Shown piece after piece: positions 11,775 to 22,591 of a DNA stretch of 64,000 nt (position 1 is its first letter; each line of letters opens with the position of its first letter). The translations under genes were made by a program, and so were the position numbers. The stretch lies in NCBI GenBank assembly GCA_029747015.1, contig JAKOGI010000142.1, positions 769,501-833,500 of the forward strand, written 5' to 3'. The stretch is from Carnegiea gigantea. Its lineage: Eukaryota > Streptophyta > Magnoliopsida > Caryophyllales > Cactaceae. The notes under the pieces are model-generated. The model was not told the origin of the DNA, ran no database searches, and saw only the letters and a list, made by a program, of their open reading frames with translations.

Positions 11775-14700
11775 TCAACCTTTCTTTGCTCTTAGGGCAG
11801 CAAATGTTGCCGCCAAATCATCATAGTCAGGAAGCTTGGGGTGAACATGCTTTGCAGGGGAGTCTTGCTGGAAAGAAGCAGCTCGGGCGAATACCTTCTT
11901 TGGCTCTAGCTCAGTCACTTGTAGGGGCGGAAGAGACATCGTTCTGGATGTTGTAGGTGTTGAATCCTCATCTACCCTGGTCCCAACTTCGGTTTTATGA
12001 TGTGGGGATTTGCTTGCATCATTTATTTCACCCTTGGTCTTTCTCCTTGGCTTTCCAGGATCACTTGATGAGGGTTTTTTGCTATAGTGAAGCAACAGCT
12101 TGTCTATTATCTTCTCATCTTCATCCTTCTTGAAATGCTCATCGTCAAAAAGGATTTGGAGGCCCTGTCTTGATTCATGCTTCCTCCTGCTAGTAGAAAT
12201 TCGCCTGACAACCCTTTCCTCCTCTCGACCTACTTCACCATTCACCTTATCATCCTGACCGGACTTGGACCTCGAGTGCTTCTTTCTATGTGATCTTCGT
12301 CTAGGAGTGGAATCATCTTTGTAGTAAATTTCTGTGAAGCGTCCTGGGCCATCCTCATTTTCAGGCAGAATGCCCCCATTCTGTTGATCTGGAACATTGA
12401 ATTGTGTATGAGGATTCTCTGGCCTCCTACCATTAGAGGGTGGATTGAAAGTTAAAGTTTCGTTCTCATCTGTGTCAAGAGCACTAAGATGAGCATTCTT
12501 TGAACCCATATCTGCTTCATGATTGCTCTTCCTCGGTTTCACATAAGGAGGAGGAATGGCACTACTTCTGAAATTGGACTTAAGCCCGTCTTTTATATCT
12601 TCTGACCTCTTTCTCATGGATCTTGCCCGAATATCTTCAGCAAGTTCATTGTCAACAGCTGATGGGAAATTTGTTCCATTTTTTACCGGCAATGGATCTT
12701 GTCTGTGCTGTGACGAAGAGTTGAACGGATCTCTTTCAGGCATCCTATCCTCCCTTTGCCTGTCCAGCTTGTGTTGGCCATCAACAGATTCCAACCTTTT
12801 TCTGTTGAATGAAGTCCCAATCTGAACGGCTTCTACAACTCTATTTTCCTCGGAATTGCGCACGTGAGCCTTTAGTTCTCCCCTTTGAAAATAAGTACCA
12901 TTGTCCTCTCTTTTTTGGATAGTCTCTTCCCTGAAACTAGGTGGTTTATACCTCTCAGTAGTGAGTTTGGGCCCTTTAAAAACATTATGGTTCAGCTCAT
13001 CTTTCCTCCCAACAGCAACCTCTCTCCGGGTTTCCACTTGATGCCTACCATCAACCTCTCTCTCTTTATTTTGGAGAATAGTTTCACATTTTTTCTTGGC
13101 CAAAACTTCATCTTTAACAGACTCTTGAACAGTCACTTCAGCAAAAGGTCTCTCGACTTTATTTTCAGCAGCATCGATAGCAGCAGGACCCTGATTTTTA
13201 TTCTGCACAATATGAGAAAATAATGTAAACAGGAAAAGGCAACAAAATTTGTGAACTTTTTTGGTAGAGACTAAACTTGCTATTCAGCAGATAAAATAAA
13301 TTCTAGTAGTTGCAGCTGGTAGAAAAGGCAACTCATTATCATTTTGAAAGCAGAATGCACATAAACTGGGGTTTTCATAAAAGCAATCTAGCATTCCAAT
13401 TTTCTTTCCATTGCTTATATAGAAGAAGACAGAGAAAGAAAACCTGCTCAGCAGCGGAGGGATTAGACATCCTCTCCTCAAAGCTCCTACTGTCCCAAGG
13501 TATAGAAAGTTCCAAGGCTATTTCTTGCATTAAGTGGACCTTTTTTTCCTTGGAAGGTGGCTTTGGCGTTATATTCTCCTTAAGCTGCAACATAAAACAC
13601 ATTTAACTACTTGAAATTACCAAACTAGGCTGCAGATATGCTAAAACTCATTCTGACGTGTAAATAAATACCTTTTGATTAGCAAAGCATTCCAAGGAGC
13701 TTCCATATCTTTCCCGAAATAAGTCTCTAAGATCACGAAGCTCAGGTAAATCAGAAAACCTAGCAGCAGCAAACATTATGGATGCTATAGCCTCCCTGCA
13801 GTCCTCAGGGCATTCCCTGTATTCAGCAGTAAATTTGAAGCGATGAGTCCAAAGTGACGACAACCCCTAGTCGATAAAAACAGATAGAAAAAGTGTGTCC
13901 AAAAGTCCACAGATCTCATATGACTAGTGAATGTGATTTTCCATTAATATGCACCCAAACTTGAGAAACTAGCATTGTGAAATAAGAAAGCATGCATTCA
14001 AACTGGAGACAACATCATTGTGAAATAAGCGAGCATATAATTTCTTCATACAGACTGATAAGAATTCCATCACATAGGTTGATGTTATACAGCAATTACT
14101 CATTTGTTTTAACTAATCTGATTGACAACTGGAGCTATGCATGCTACAACACCAGGAGCACCAACTACGCCATATGTCCACAGTTGTGAAGACATGGATA
14201 TGCTTTACAGGTGTTCCACAAAACCCTCATTGGACTAGTGGCCTACTAGGTGACTAGTATGATTTTGGATTTGGGTCCAACAAGTGAACAGATATTCTAC
14301 CTTAACAGACTTTGCATCCACATATATTTGCCCACTAGTGGCCTTCCTTTTTCATATCTTTCAATATTTATTGCATAGATTGTATTTCTTTTAATCATGA
14401 TTGATGTTATACATGTTGATGTTACACAGCAATTATTCATTTGTTTTAACTAAATCTGATTGACAACTGGAGCTATGCATTCTAAAACAGAGGAGCACCA
14501 ACTATGCCATATGTCCACAGTTGTCAAGACATGGATATGCTTTACAGGTGTTCCACAAAAACCCTCATTGGACTAGTGGCCCACTAGGTGACTAGCATGA
14601 TTTTGGATTTGGGTCCGACAAGTGAACAGATCTTCTACCTTAACAAACTTTGCATCCACACAACATTTCCCCACTTGTGCCCTTCCTTTTTCATATCTTT

Positions 14701-17700
14701 CAATATTTATTGCATAGATTGTATATCTTTTAATCATGATAAAAAGTCGCCTCCCCGCTAGTGCCAGGAATGGTATGATAAGCCTGGAGAGAGGCTAAGT
14801 TCACTCCCATAAAAGGGGAAGCAAGACACCAGAATTTTGCCCTATAGGTGAGAGGCAAGTCAACCTCATGGCAGTCAGCCCACAAGTCTTTCATACTCTC
14901 ACACTTGGCCTACAGGTATATAAGCCACTAGTCCTTAATTGCAAACTAAGAGGTCCATAGATTGCCCCTTTATGTTAGATGCAAGAAGATTTTAAACAAA
15001 CCAATTAAAAAAAAAAAAAAGAAGATGCATTCGCACCACCTTGACTATGCAGTATGCATTAATCAGATATGGTGGTCAATTCTGCTGGATTTGCTCTAAA
15101 AGGGTCATGTCGCATAATGTCATGAGGTAAAGATAAAGATATGATGAGGAAGTTAATGGTATAACCAGAACCATAAAGCAACCCTGGATTGCCGGCCTGA
15201 TAAGTCAGGCTTTGGAAACATCCATCCAACAAATCAAAATAGCATGAATTTCAACATAGATTATCATTGCAGTACACATAGCTCAAAGTCGATCCATATA
15301 GCTAAAGTAAGAATTGATCCTGCACTTAGAAAGGGCAATTCAAGAGACATGAACCCTCGAGCACAGCCTATGAATGAAAAATCAACAGAATCACGTCTAG
15401 CAGTCTCATTATTGTCATTCTGCTCCTTCTAAGGCTCCTGTAGGTACTTCCGTTCCAGCGACAAATATATAGAATCCCCTCACATCTCCTCATATTTGTC
15501 CTTTGATATTTAAGAACCATCTTGACTATGTCATGGGGCGCATAATCACATTATCTCAGTCATCATCACAATAGATTATAGAAGCTCAAAATAAAGCACA
15601 AATAGTCATGTATATGCCCACAGCAAACCTATCAATTCTTCTTATTAATACAGAAATGACAAGGGTATCAAGAACTAAGAAAGGAAGGTTTAGAGAGAAT
15701 GGACACCAGTAGGACAATTTTGCAGCAATTGCTGACTTGATATATTGGCACCATATCTGTTGGTTTGTAATCTTATATTGGGAGCATAATCTGAATAGCC
15801 AGGCACCAGAAGCTTGAGGAGCTCTCAATTTCATCATTTCTTTTAACCCCCCTCCCCCCAAAAAAAGGCCCAAACTATCCAAAAGGCATACAAAAAAGTA
15901 ATAGTGCCTTATCTGCCTCACCAGTTATTTTTTTGTAAATAACTGAAACACATCAAAAATACAGCAAAACATGTTAAGTGCTCAATCAAGGTACTTCAAA
16001 GTGCTAGAACAATTGATTGCTCTTCAAGTTAATAAGAAAAGCAACGCACAGCAAGCAACTTCACTCCTACCTGAGCTTTTGCAAAACTAGAAGGTGCTTC
16101 AAGATAATTTCACAAACGTGATCAATAAAATCATAACATGATGAAAGAATCAGCTCTGCTATCAATCCTTCAGCCTGTCATCATCAGAAAAACAATCAAT
16201 CATAAGAATCAGATAAACTATAGCACACACATCATACAAACGACTAGCATTCTCATTTCGTGAAAAACGGTGAAGTCCAAATCACTTAAATATACAGTAT
16301 CTCCCAGCCATTTAAATGAAAGGAAATCAATTAATTCACAAATATCTACATAGTCTAGGGCCCCATGCAAAACTCCTTATTTTCAAGGAGTTGTCTTTCT
16401 CATCCAATTTACAATATCAAAATATCTATCATATCATAGATTTTAAAAGTCAAACACTAGCCAGGTGAATCACACAAAGTAGTAGTGGCCCTTAGGTCAA
16501 GAGTTTTACTCCTCCATTATGAAACAGGCACAATGCAAAGTTGGTTTCAAATTACATGGTAATGCGCAGCACAGGCCATTCTTCTCTGCATTGAGTGTTT
16601 CAGTTTGTTACTAAAGCCATAATAACTCATGCACACATGCGTGTATGCAGATAGATATGTGTGTGGAGGTGTGTGTGCACGTATCCTGCAAGGTTTCATG
16701 TAAGGTAAATCTGTGCACTCATGTTTCGGCATTTAAGCCTTGAACCTCTCATGTCTCTTAGAAAATAATAAGAAACAGCCAAAAGGCACACTCTCGTATA
16801 ACTTGCAAAAGAAACGTATGTAATTTTTGAAGTTGAATTAGAAAATAGACATGTTCACCCGACAAGAGCCCAGAGCCATGATGTAATGTCCAATTCCATG
16901 ACTCCATGGCAATCCTACCAAGGACAACAAGACAACTTTGTTCTAAGTTTAGCTTGGAATGGATTTGTCCACTTTCTAGGAAGCTGAAAAATTCACTAAT
17001 AGCCAAATTCTCCAGCTTAGATTATCTTGAACTAAAGTAAATTCCCCATTGAATTGTCTATTACTACTACAACTGCTAAACAGTAGGCAGAGGACAATTT
17101 TAAAACTACAGTCCAATTGAAATAGCATCCTTAGAATTCAGAGGTAAAACCATAAAAGCACAAAACAAAAACGTACATACGGCTCCAGGATATTATTTCG
17201 TTCTTGCGTTGGGATCAGGACGAAGTGTATGATACTATCTTCTTCTATACTAATTTAATCAAAATTCAATAATGCCAAAGCAAAAAGCATCTCTTCATTA
17301 TGACTTAATTAACTATTTTTTAGAACATCGGTTTCTGACGTATATCTGTCCAGTTACAGCCAATGGTCTGCATGAGGTAGAAAATCCTGAGAGACTTGTA
17401 CTCTTTACTAATTTGGAGCTTCATAGATCAACCACACAAAGATGAAATAGAGCAGCTGGAATTTGCTCAATGACCTAATTTATAACCTATTGTCTGATTC
17501 CCGAGCTTCCAAAATTCAACATCTCCACTCAGTATCATACTGACATCGATTTTCACTCAACATCAGTCGCTAAAATAAACAAACAGACACAGAAATTTTC
17601 AATGCATACATTTTTTCAGCATCAACCAAATCAAAAATAGAAATTAAATGAACTAATCAGCATTTCAATTCCAAACATGCTCAAACGAACATTTTAAGAA

Positions 17701-18100
17701 ATCGTAAAAAAATTGTTAAAATTGCAAAAAGACGCAGAAAGAAAGAAAGCAAAGAAAAAAAATCAAAATAGGAAGCTGAAAAAGCCGACAAACTCACCCT
17801 TCCATAAGCATTGGTCTCGAGGCCATTAGCAAGCAGATCAGCAATGTCTTTCCTTAGAAACTTCTGCGTCGCACTTCGTTTCCTCCTCACGACATCGATC
17901 CGCGTCCTCGTCTGCTTAATCAACGATTTACTGCATTGCATTCGCCAAACAAAGCAACAAAATCAAACTCAATCAATCAATCAATTATCAATACAAATTC
18001 CAGAAAATACAATCGAAGAAAGAGCGACATTGACAGATCTAGACTTCATCCTTTAATTCAAGCAACAGAAAGAGATTGAGATTGTGATTGAGCAACAACA

Positions 18101-18131
<31 letters not shown>

Positions 18132-18183
18132 CTACAAACCTTTTCGAGTAGAATCCACTTCGCCCAAGCAACCCGTCCAACAT
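11775..18183 (-). CDS. IST1-like protein (ESCRT-III / Vps4 regulator)
   Basis: Six exons join in phase: 18183-18140, 17930-17798, 16174-16071, 13816-13672, 13584-13444 and 13202-11775, giving 664 residues. The N-terminal ~150 residues form the IST1 helical domain: MLDGLL start, IDVVRRKRSATQKFL, DIADLLANG, AYGRAEGL, then RECPEDCREAI and DLPELRDLRDLF. IST1 proteins bind ESCRT-III and Vps4/LIP5 on endosomes and tune multivesicular-body sorting; the role here is inferred from that family. The long last exon is charged, low-complexity and probably disordered, as in other plant IST1-like proteins, and ends in the conserved HPKLPDYDDLAATFAALR block. Intron 3-4 (about 2.25 kb) holds a 325-bp tandem duplication, and a CAG-type tract lies in intron 1. 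Confidence 0.88.
14078..14739. repeat. Tandem duplication (~325 bp units) in an IST1-like intron
   Basis: Two direct copies start near 14078 and 14415, a period of about 337 bp. Both contain GATTGACAACTGGAGCTATG, then CATATGTCCACAGTTGT, and both end near TTTTAATCATGAT. They differ by scattered substitutions and small indels, so the duplication is not recent. It lies wholly within the intron between exons 3 and 4. Confidence 0.8.
18095..18130. repeat. (CAG)n/(CAA)n tract in IST1-like intron 1
   Basis: About nine CAG units are flanked by CAA units. The rebuilt first exon ends at 18140 with a GT donor, which places the tract just inside intron 1, so it is not translated as polyglutamine on either strand. 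Confidence 0.75.
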
Positions 18184-18960
18184 CTTCACGATCGCTATCT
18201 CAATGTGAAGAGAGAGAAAAAGGGAGAGAGACGTTAAGATTTACAAGGCATGAAGCTGGAAAATGGAAGCAAAGCCATGGTATACGGTCTACCCCACTCT
18301 CTCTCTCTCTCTCTCTAGATTCTCTCTCCCACTCTTGAGTGCTGAGTGGGCGTGGGTGGGGCGAGGAAAAAGGGAGGGTGCATTTGAAGTGCGCTGTCCT
18401 GGGAGGGAGCGGAATATTTTGCAGATACGGAAATACCCTTGAGGTTCTCCAAAATTACGTGTCTTCTCTCGTTGGTTTTGAGAATGTTAAGAGGTATTTT
18501 TAGCATAAATGGACCCGGCCAGCGGCACTCATGCACAATTTTTTTTTTTTACTATGATAAACTTGGGTCATCCACTGGGTCCTGTCTCAGGGAATATCCT
18601 AATAGTCAACAAGCCCATGAGAAGTGGGGAATTATGCACGCCTAAGCCTCAACCCACCCTCCTTCAATCCCAAGTGAATGGCAATGAAGAGTTCCTCCAC
18701 CTAGATTCGAAATCAAGGGGTAGAGGTGGAGCAAACATGGACTACTGCGTTCTGTGAGGCGCATTTTGTTGCCGTGGAAAGACTCTGGCCGTTGGATTGG
18801 GGTTGAGCTTGGACGGAAAAATGTGTTGTTTGATTAATTAATTGAGTTATGGGACTATTAATTATTTTTGTAAGACCTGTTTTGAAAATTAATCTTAATT
18901 TCTTTGACATTCCGACTTATATTCGATTTACTTCAGTTCAATTTGTATTTAGGTTAAAAT
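18184..18960. other. IST1-like upstream region
   Basis: This is the promoter side of the minus-strand IST1-like gene. It holds a (CT)n tract at about 18293-18316, which is GA-rich in gene sense. Frames at 18315-18757 on both strands are short and unsupported. No TATA box could be assigned with confidence. Confidence 0.45.
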
Positions 18961-19148
18961 TAGACCTGAATAACAGGTCAGTTCAGATCGACGTATTTAA
19001 TAAAAAGGTCAATTTCGTGTCAATCTTGAAAATAGTTTAGATTTACTCAAAATCGAAAAATACCATGCTTTCATGTTTCTCTCAGTAACTTCATATCGGA
19101 TTCGGATCGTGGTTATTATGTCAGATCAGATAGACATTTTCAACTCTA
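18961..19148. mobile_element. hAT-type MITE, TAGAG family, TSD GTTAAAAT
   Basis: The 188-bp element begins TAGACCTG and ends TTTTCAACTCTA. Identical 8-bp flanks GTTAAAAT lie at 18953-18960 and 19149-19156. The interior matches the elements at 38574 and 39985: loss of signal TTTCTCTCAGTAACTTC, AATTTCGTGTCAATCTTG and similar blocks. It has no coding capacity. Confidence 0.75.
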
Positions 19149-19805
19149 GTTAAAATTATTTTACTTTAAGTGTCGGATCATATGAATTAGATCACACGTT
19201 AATGGAATATTCGCACAATAAACTTACTTTCCAAGTATTCGGAGATATTAACCTAAGACTTTAGACGAATTCAACCTGAAATGGAAACAAAATGAAATCA
19301 GCATTAATTATTTTATTTTAGGCCCGAAATTAATGTTGATGTGTTTTATTAGGGATAAATTTTTTTTGAAGTATAGATTAAAAAAAAAGGGAAAGGAAGG
19401 GGGGGTAGGAGAGGAGAGAGAATGTTGAAGGATAAAGTTGCTGAGTTGGTGATGACCCGAAAATGGGTGGAGCTAACTGTCTCGTGAACTCGCTAAAACC
19501 ACTCATTGTCAGTAGAGCAGTTGTAGAACTGTAAAATGCAGGTAGGAATTTTCTGATGCTTTCTCTTTCAGTCAATTTCTGCAATAATTTTTTTTTAAAA
19601 AAAAAGCAAGAAAAGACAAGAAAAAGAACTGATGGATGCTTCTTGGTTTTTTAAGGCTTTTTAGAATCTAATTAATCCACCTAGTACTCATACTTAATTG
19701 TAATTAATCAAGTATTTGGAGTGTAGTTATGAGTTCTGACCCAACAAAAGGGGGGTGGGGGAGGAGACTATCATGTGGGATGTGGAATAATGGGATTTAT
19801 GCCCG

Positions 19806-20532
19806 CGTTTTCCGCTGTTGGGACTATTTTCCCCTTTTGTATGCTTAAATAAAATAGGTTCTTCTCTTTTTTGTTCCTTAAGAAGAGAAGAGAGTCGATT
19901 GGTATTGTCATTAGAGCTAGAAAGGTCTAAACTGATACAACAATCCGACCCGAGCACGACCTGAAGTTATTGAGAGAAACCTGAATCCGACACAAATTCG
20001 ACCAATTTCGACCCGAAGTCAACACGATTTCACTGTTTAGCTTGAAAGCATTTTCCGTTGTTGGGACTATTTTCCCCTTTTTTATGCTTAAATAAGATAG
20101 ATTATTCTCTTTTTTTGTTCCTTAAGAAGAGAAGAGAGTCAATTGGTATTGTCATTAGAGTTAGAAAGGTCTGAACTGATACAACAATCCGACCCGAGCA
20201 CGACCTGAAGTTATTGAGAGAAACCTGAATCCGACACAAACTCAACCGATTTCGACCCGAAGTCAACACGATTTCACTGTTTAGCTTGAAAGCATTTTCC
20301 GTTGTTGGGACTATTTTTCCCATTTTTATGCTTAAATAAAATAGGTTCTTCTCTTTTTTGATTCCTTAAGAAGAGAAGAGAGTCAATTGGGTCATTAGAG
20401 CTAGAAAGGTCTGAACTGATGCAACAATCCGACCCGAGCACGACCTGAAGTTATTGAGAGAAACTTGAATCCGATACAAACTCGACCGATTTCGACCCGA
20501 AATCAACACGATTTCACTGTTTAGTTTGAAAA
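19806..20532. repeat. Three tandem copies of a ~243-bp unit
   Basis: Units begin near 19806, 20050 and 20291, each at TTTTCCGYTGTTGGGACTAT. Each includes GAAGAGAAGAGAGTC, a TAGAGYTAGAAAGGTC transposon start and ATTTCACTGTTTAGYTTGAA. The unit mixes transposon text with the host flank, so the triplication happened after the insertion at 19912. Confidence 0.85.
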
Positions 20533-20639
20533 CATATTATTTTTAAATTTTGAGTAAATTTAAACTATTTGCAAGACTGACACAAAATTGATCCATTTAT
20601 TAAATGGGTCAACATAAACCAACCTATTACCAAGCTCTA
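19912..20639. mobile_element. hAT-type MITE, TAGAG family, internally amplified
   Basis: The element begins TAGAGCTAGAAAGG and ends CCAAGCTCTA. Its flanks are ATTGTCAT (19904-19911) and ATTGTCGT (20640-20647), an 8-bp TSD with one mismatch. At 728 bp it is far longer than its relatives (188 and 239 bp), because tandem repetition copied part of the element with its left flank. Confidence 0.65.
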
Positions 20640-20728
20640 ATTGTCGTGTGTCCTAAAACATCAAAAACAACTCCTTATAGTAATAGGGAACTTAATTGTT
20701 GCTGTACAATTCATTTGTAATCATTCTA

Positions 20729-20983
20729 AAAGGACATGTTCTTTTCGACTCATTATCAGTATTGAACAACTTTTAACGTAATTCAGTAATATTCGGTACA
20801 ATTCAACACAATTTAGCATTGTTAAGTATTTCTTGTAGATACTTAGTTATATTTTCTTCAACTATTCAGCATAATTCAACATGTTTCAGTATGATTAAAC
20901 ATGTTTTAATCTTTTTCAGCTTGATTCAACATATTTGATCAATAAATAGATCTCCTTATAAATTGAAAAGAACATGTCTTAGC
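20729..20983. repeat. 10-nt-repeat MITE-like element, copy D
   Basis: The left end AGGACATGTTCTTTTCGA and the inverse right end AAGACATGTTCTTTTCAA define the element. The interior is a decamer array with a unit near ATTCAACATG, visible at 20769-20810 and 20868-20937. The motif differs from copies A, E and G although the ends are shared. Confidence 0.65.
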
Positions 20984-21364
20984 TATATAGATGAAGTTCT
21001 TCTAATTTGACACTGTAAATAAAAAGTCTTGTATAAAATTAAAATCAAAGCAATAAATTTATATTTATCCACACTTTTTGTACAATTGAAATTGAACCGA
21101 CGTAAATGCAATTTTTGTTTAACTATGGAAAAGTCCTGCACTTGTATTGAGTCAATGATCATGCAACTTTTGTTAACTAGGGGAAAGTCATGCATACTCT
21201 ATTTAGTCAACGATCATCTTGAAGAGCAGCAACTCTAAACAATGGATTCCAGGCGACACGTATGATGTTAATGGACAAGTCAGTTCTAATGTGCCCTCTT
21301 CTTTTGAGACTATCATGGACACAGAGCTAGCATCCATGACAACCGGAACAAGGAAAAGTGAGTG

Positions 21365-21580
21365 TAAAGGGTATCTTCTTTTCGACTTTGAGAAATACTT
21401 ATTAATATTTATTACTGAATCATGTTGAATAGTTAAAGAAAATATAATTAAGTATTTTCAATAAGTACTTAGAAGTGATAAATTGCACTGAATGATATTG
21501 AATTGTGCTGAATCGTACTGCAAGTTGCTGAATGCTTATGATAATTACTCGTGATAACTCAGAAAGAACATGCCCTAAGA
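21365..21580. repeat. 10-nt-repeat MITE-like element, copy E
   Basis: The left end is GGGTATCTTCTTTTCGAC. The right end, reverse-complemented, is GGGCATGTTCTTTCTGAG. At 21484-21540 decamers such as GCACTGAATG, GTGCTGAATC and TTGCTGAATG are spaced exactly 10 nt apart. No coding capacity. Confidence 0.6.
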
Positions 21581-22591
21581 ATGACAGAGGCAGGAGTGTT
21601 GAGAAAAGCAACCATCAATCTATGTCCACCATCCATGAAACTAAAGTAAAAATGCAGCTAAGAATCAATCTCAATCTTCAACAGAAAGAACTAAAGAAGC
21701 TTCGGATATTTGGGGAGCTGGTAAAGCTGCAGGATTAAAGGCTACGAATGGTGATGACAATGTCATGATTAACAAGCTCAACGAAAATCTCAACACCGAG
21801 AAGATCGCTCGAAGAAGATCATTTAGAAGGCTAGCCTTGTTCTCCAGCTTGTTATTCAGCTGAATGTCAAAAGCTGTGAGTGGTGGCCACGGCATTGATC
21901 ACATTCTTACGTAAATAACATGATATAAGTACCTTCTCAAATCCTGGAGGAGAAATTTCAAGCAAAACTCTATCTGCTTGAAGGCGATTAGATCTTGGTT
22001 TTCTCTTTGGTTTGATCTTGGCGCTAGCAGGCATCTTTTGGGGAAGCTATATGACAAGAGGATGTAGCCCATATGACTCCAGAGGACTTTGGTGCGTATT
22101 TATCTAGTTTGGGCTCCATCTTGGAATGGGTGACCCAAGAAGAAGTTTCCAGGTAGCGTATGGGGATGCTTTGTCGCGATTTGTGAGGCTACTCGACTGT
22201 CCTTGAAATCATTTCTGACAACTGTTTGCAGCCCGAGGAGAGGTGGGGACATTACAGACTCCGCCACCCACAATCATCGAAGGGGCATTTCCAACATCTG
22301 TCGTGCAAGCTAGCCTCTCCATTTTGCAGGTTTTGCAAAAGATCCTGATCCAAGTGCAGGTGTAAGATCCAAGGTGTTGATTCACAGCCTGCAATGCCTG
22401 GTATCACAAGGAAAACATCCCCCAGTAAACCGCATACACACTTACCATGCCGGACGAGCTCATCTCTGCAATCAAGGGCACCTACTGAGTTCCATCTTGT
22501 CTCCCTTGGCCAAGTTGACTAGGTCTGCAAGGCTACTTGGTTGGTCAGACTTGGCTCATGACATCTGGCTAAAAACTGGAACTGGGGGTAG
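21581..22591. other. Intergenic, downstream of the RSY3-like gene
   Basis: I see no supported gene. On the plus strand, 21680-21840 reads as a short acidic/basic frame (WGAGKAAGL...NKLNENL) faintly like LINE-type text, too short and too broken to call. The right edge should include the 3' UTR of the minus-strand RSY3-like gene. Confidence 0.4.

Noticed and set aside
12556..13223. Plus-strand frames of 89 and 112 codons
   Set aside because: They lie opposite the long last exon of the IST1-like gene and read as its antisense.
18095..18130. Polyglutamine-encoding CAG tract
   Set aside because: The tract lies in intron 1 of the minus-strand IST1-like gene, and the plus-strand frame has no gene context.
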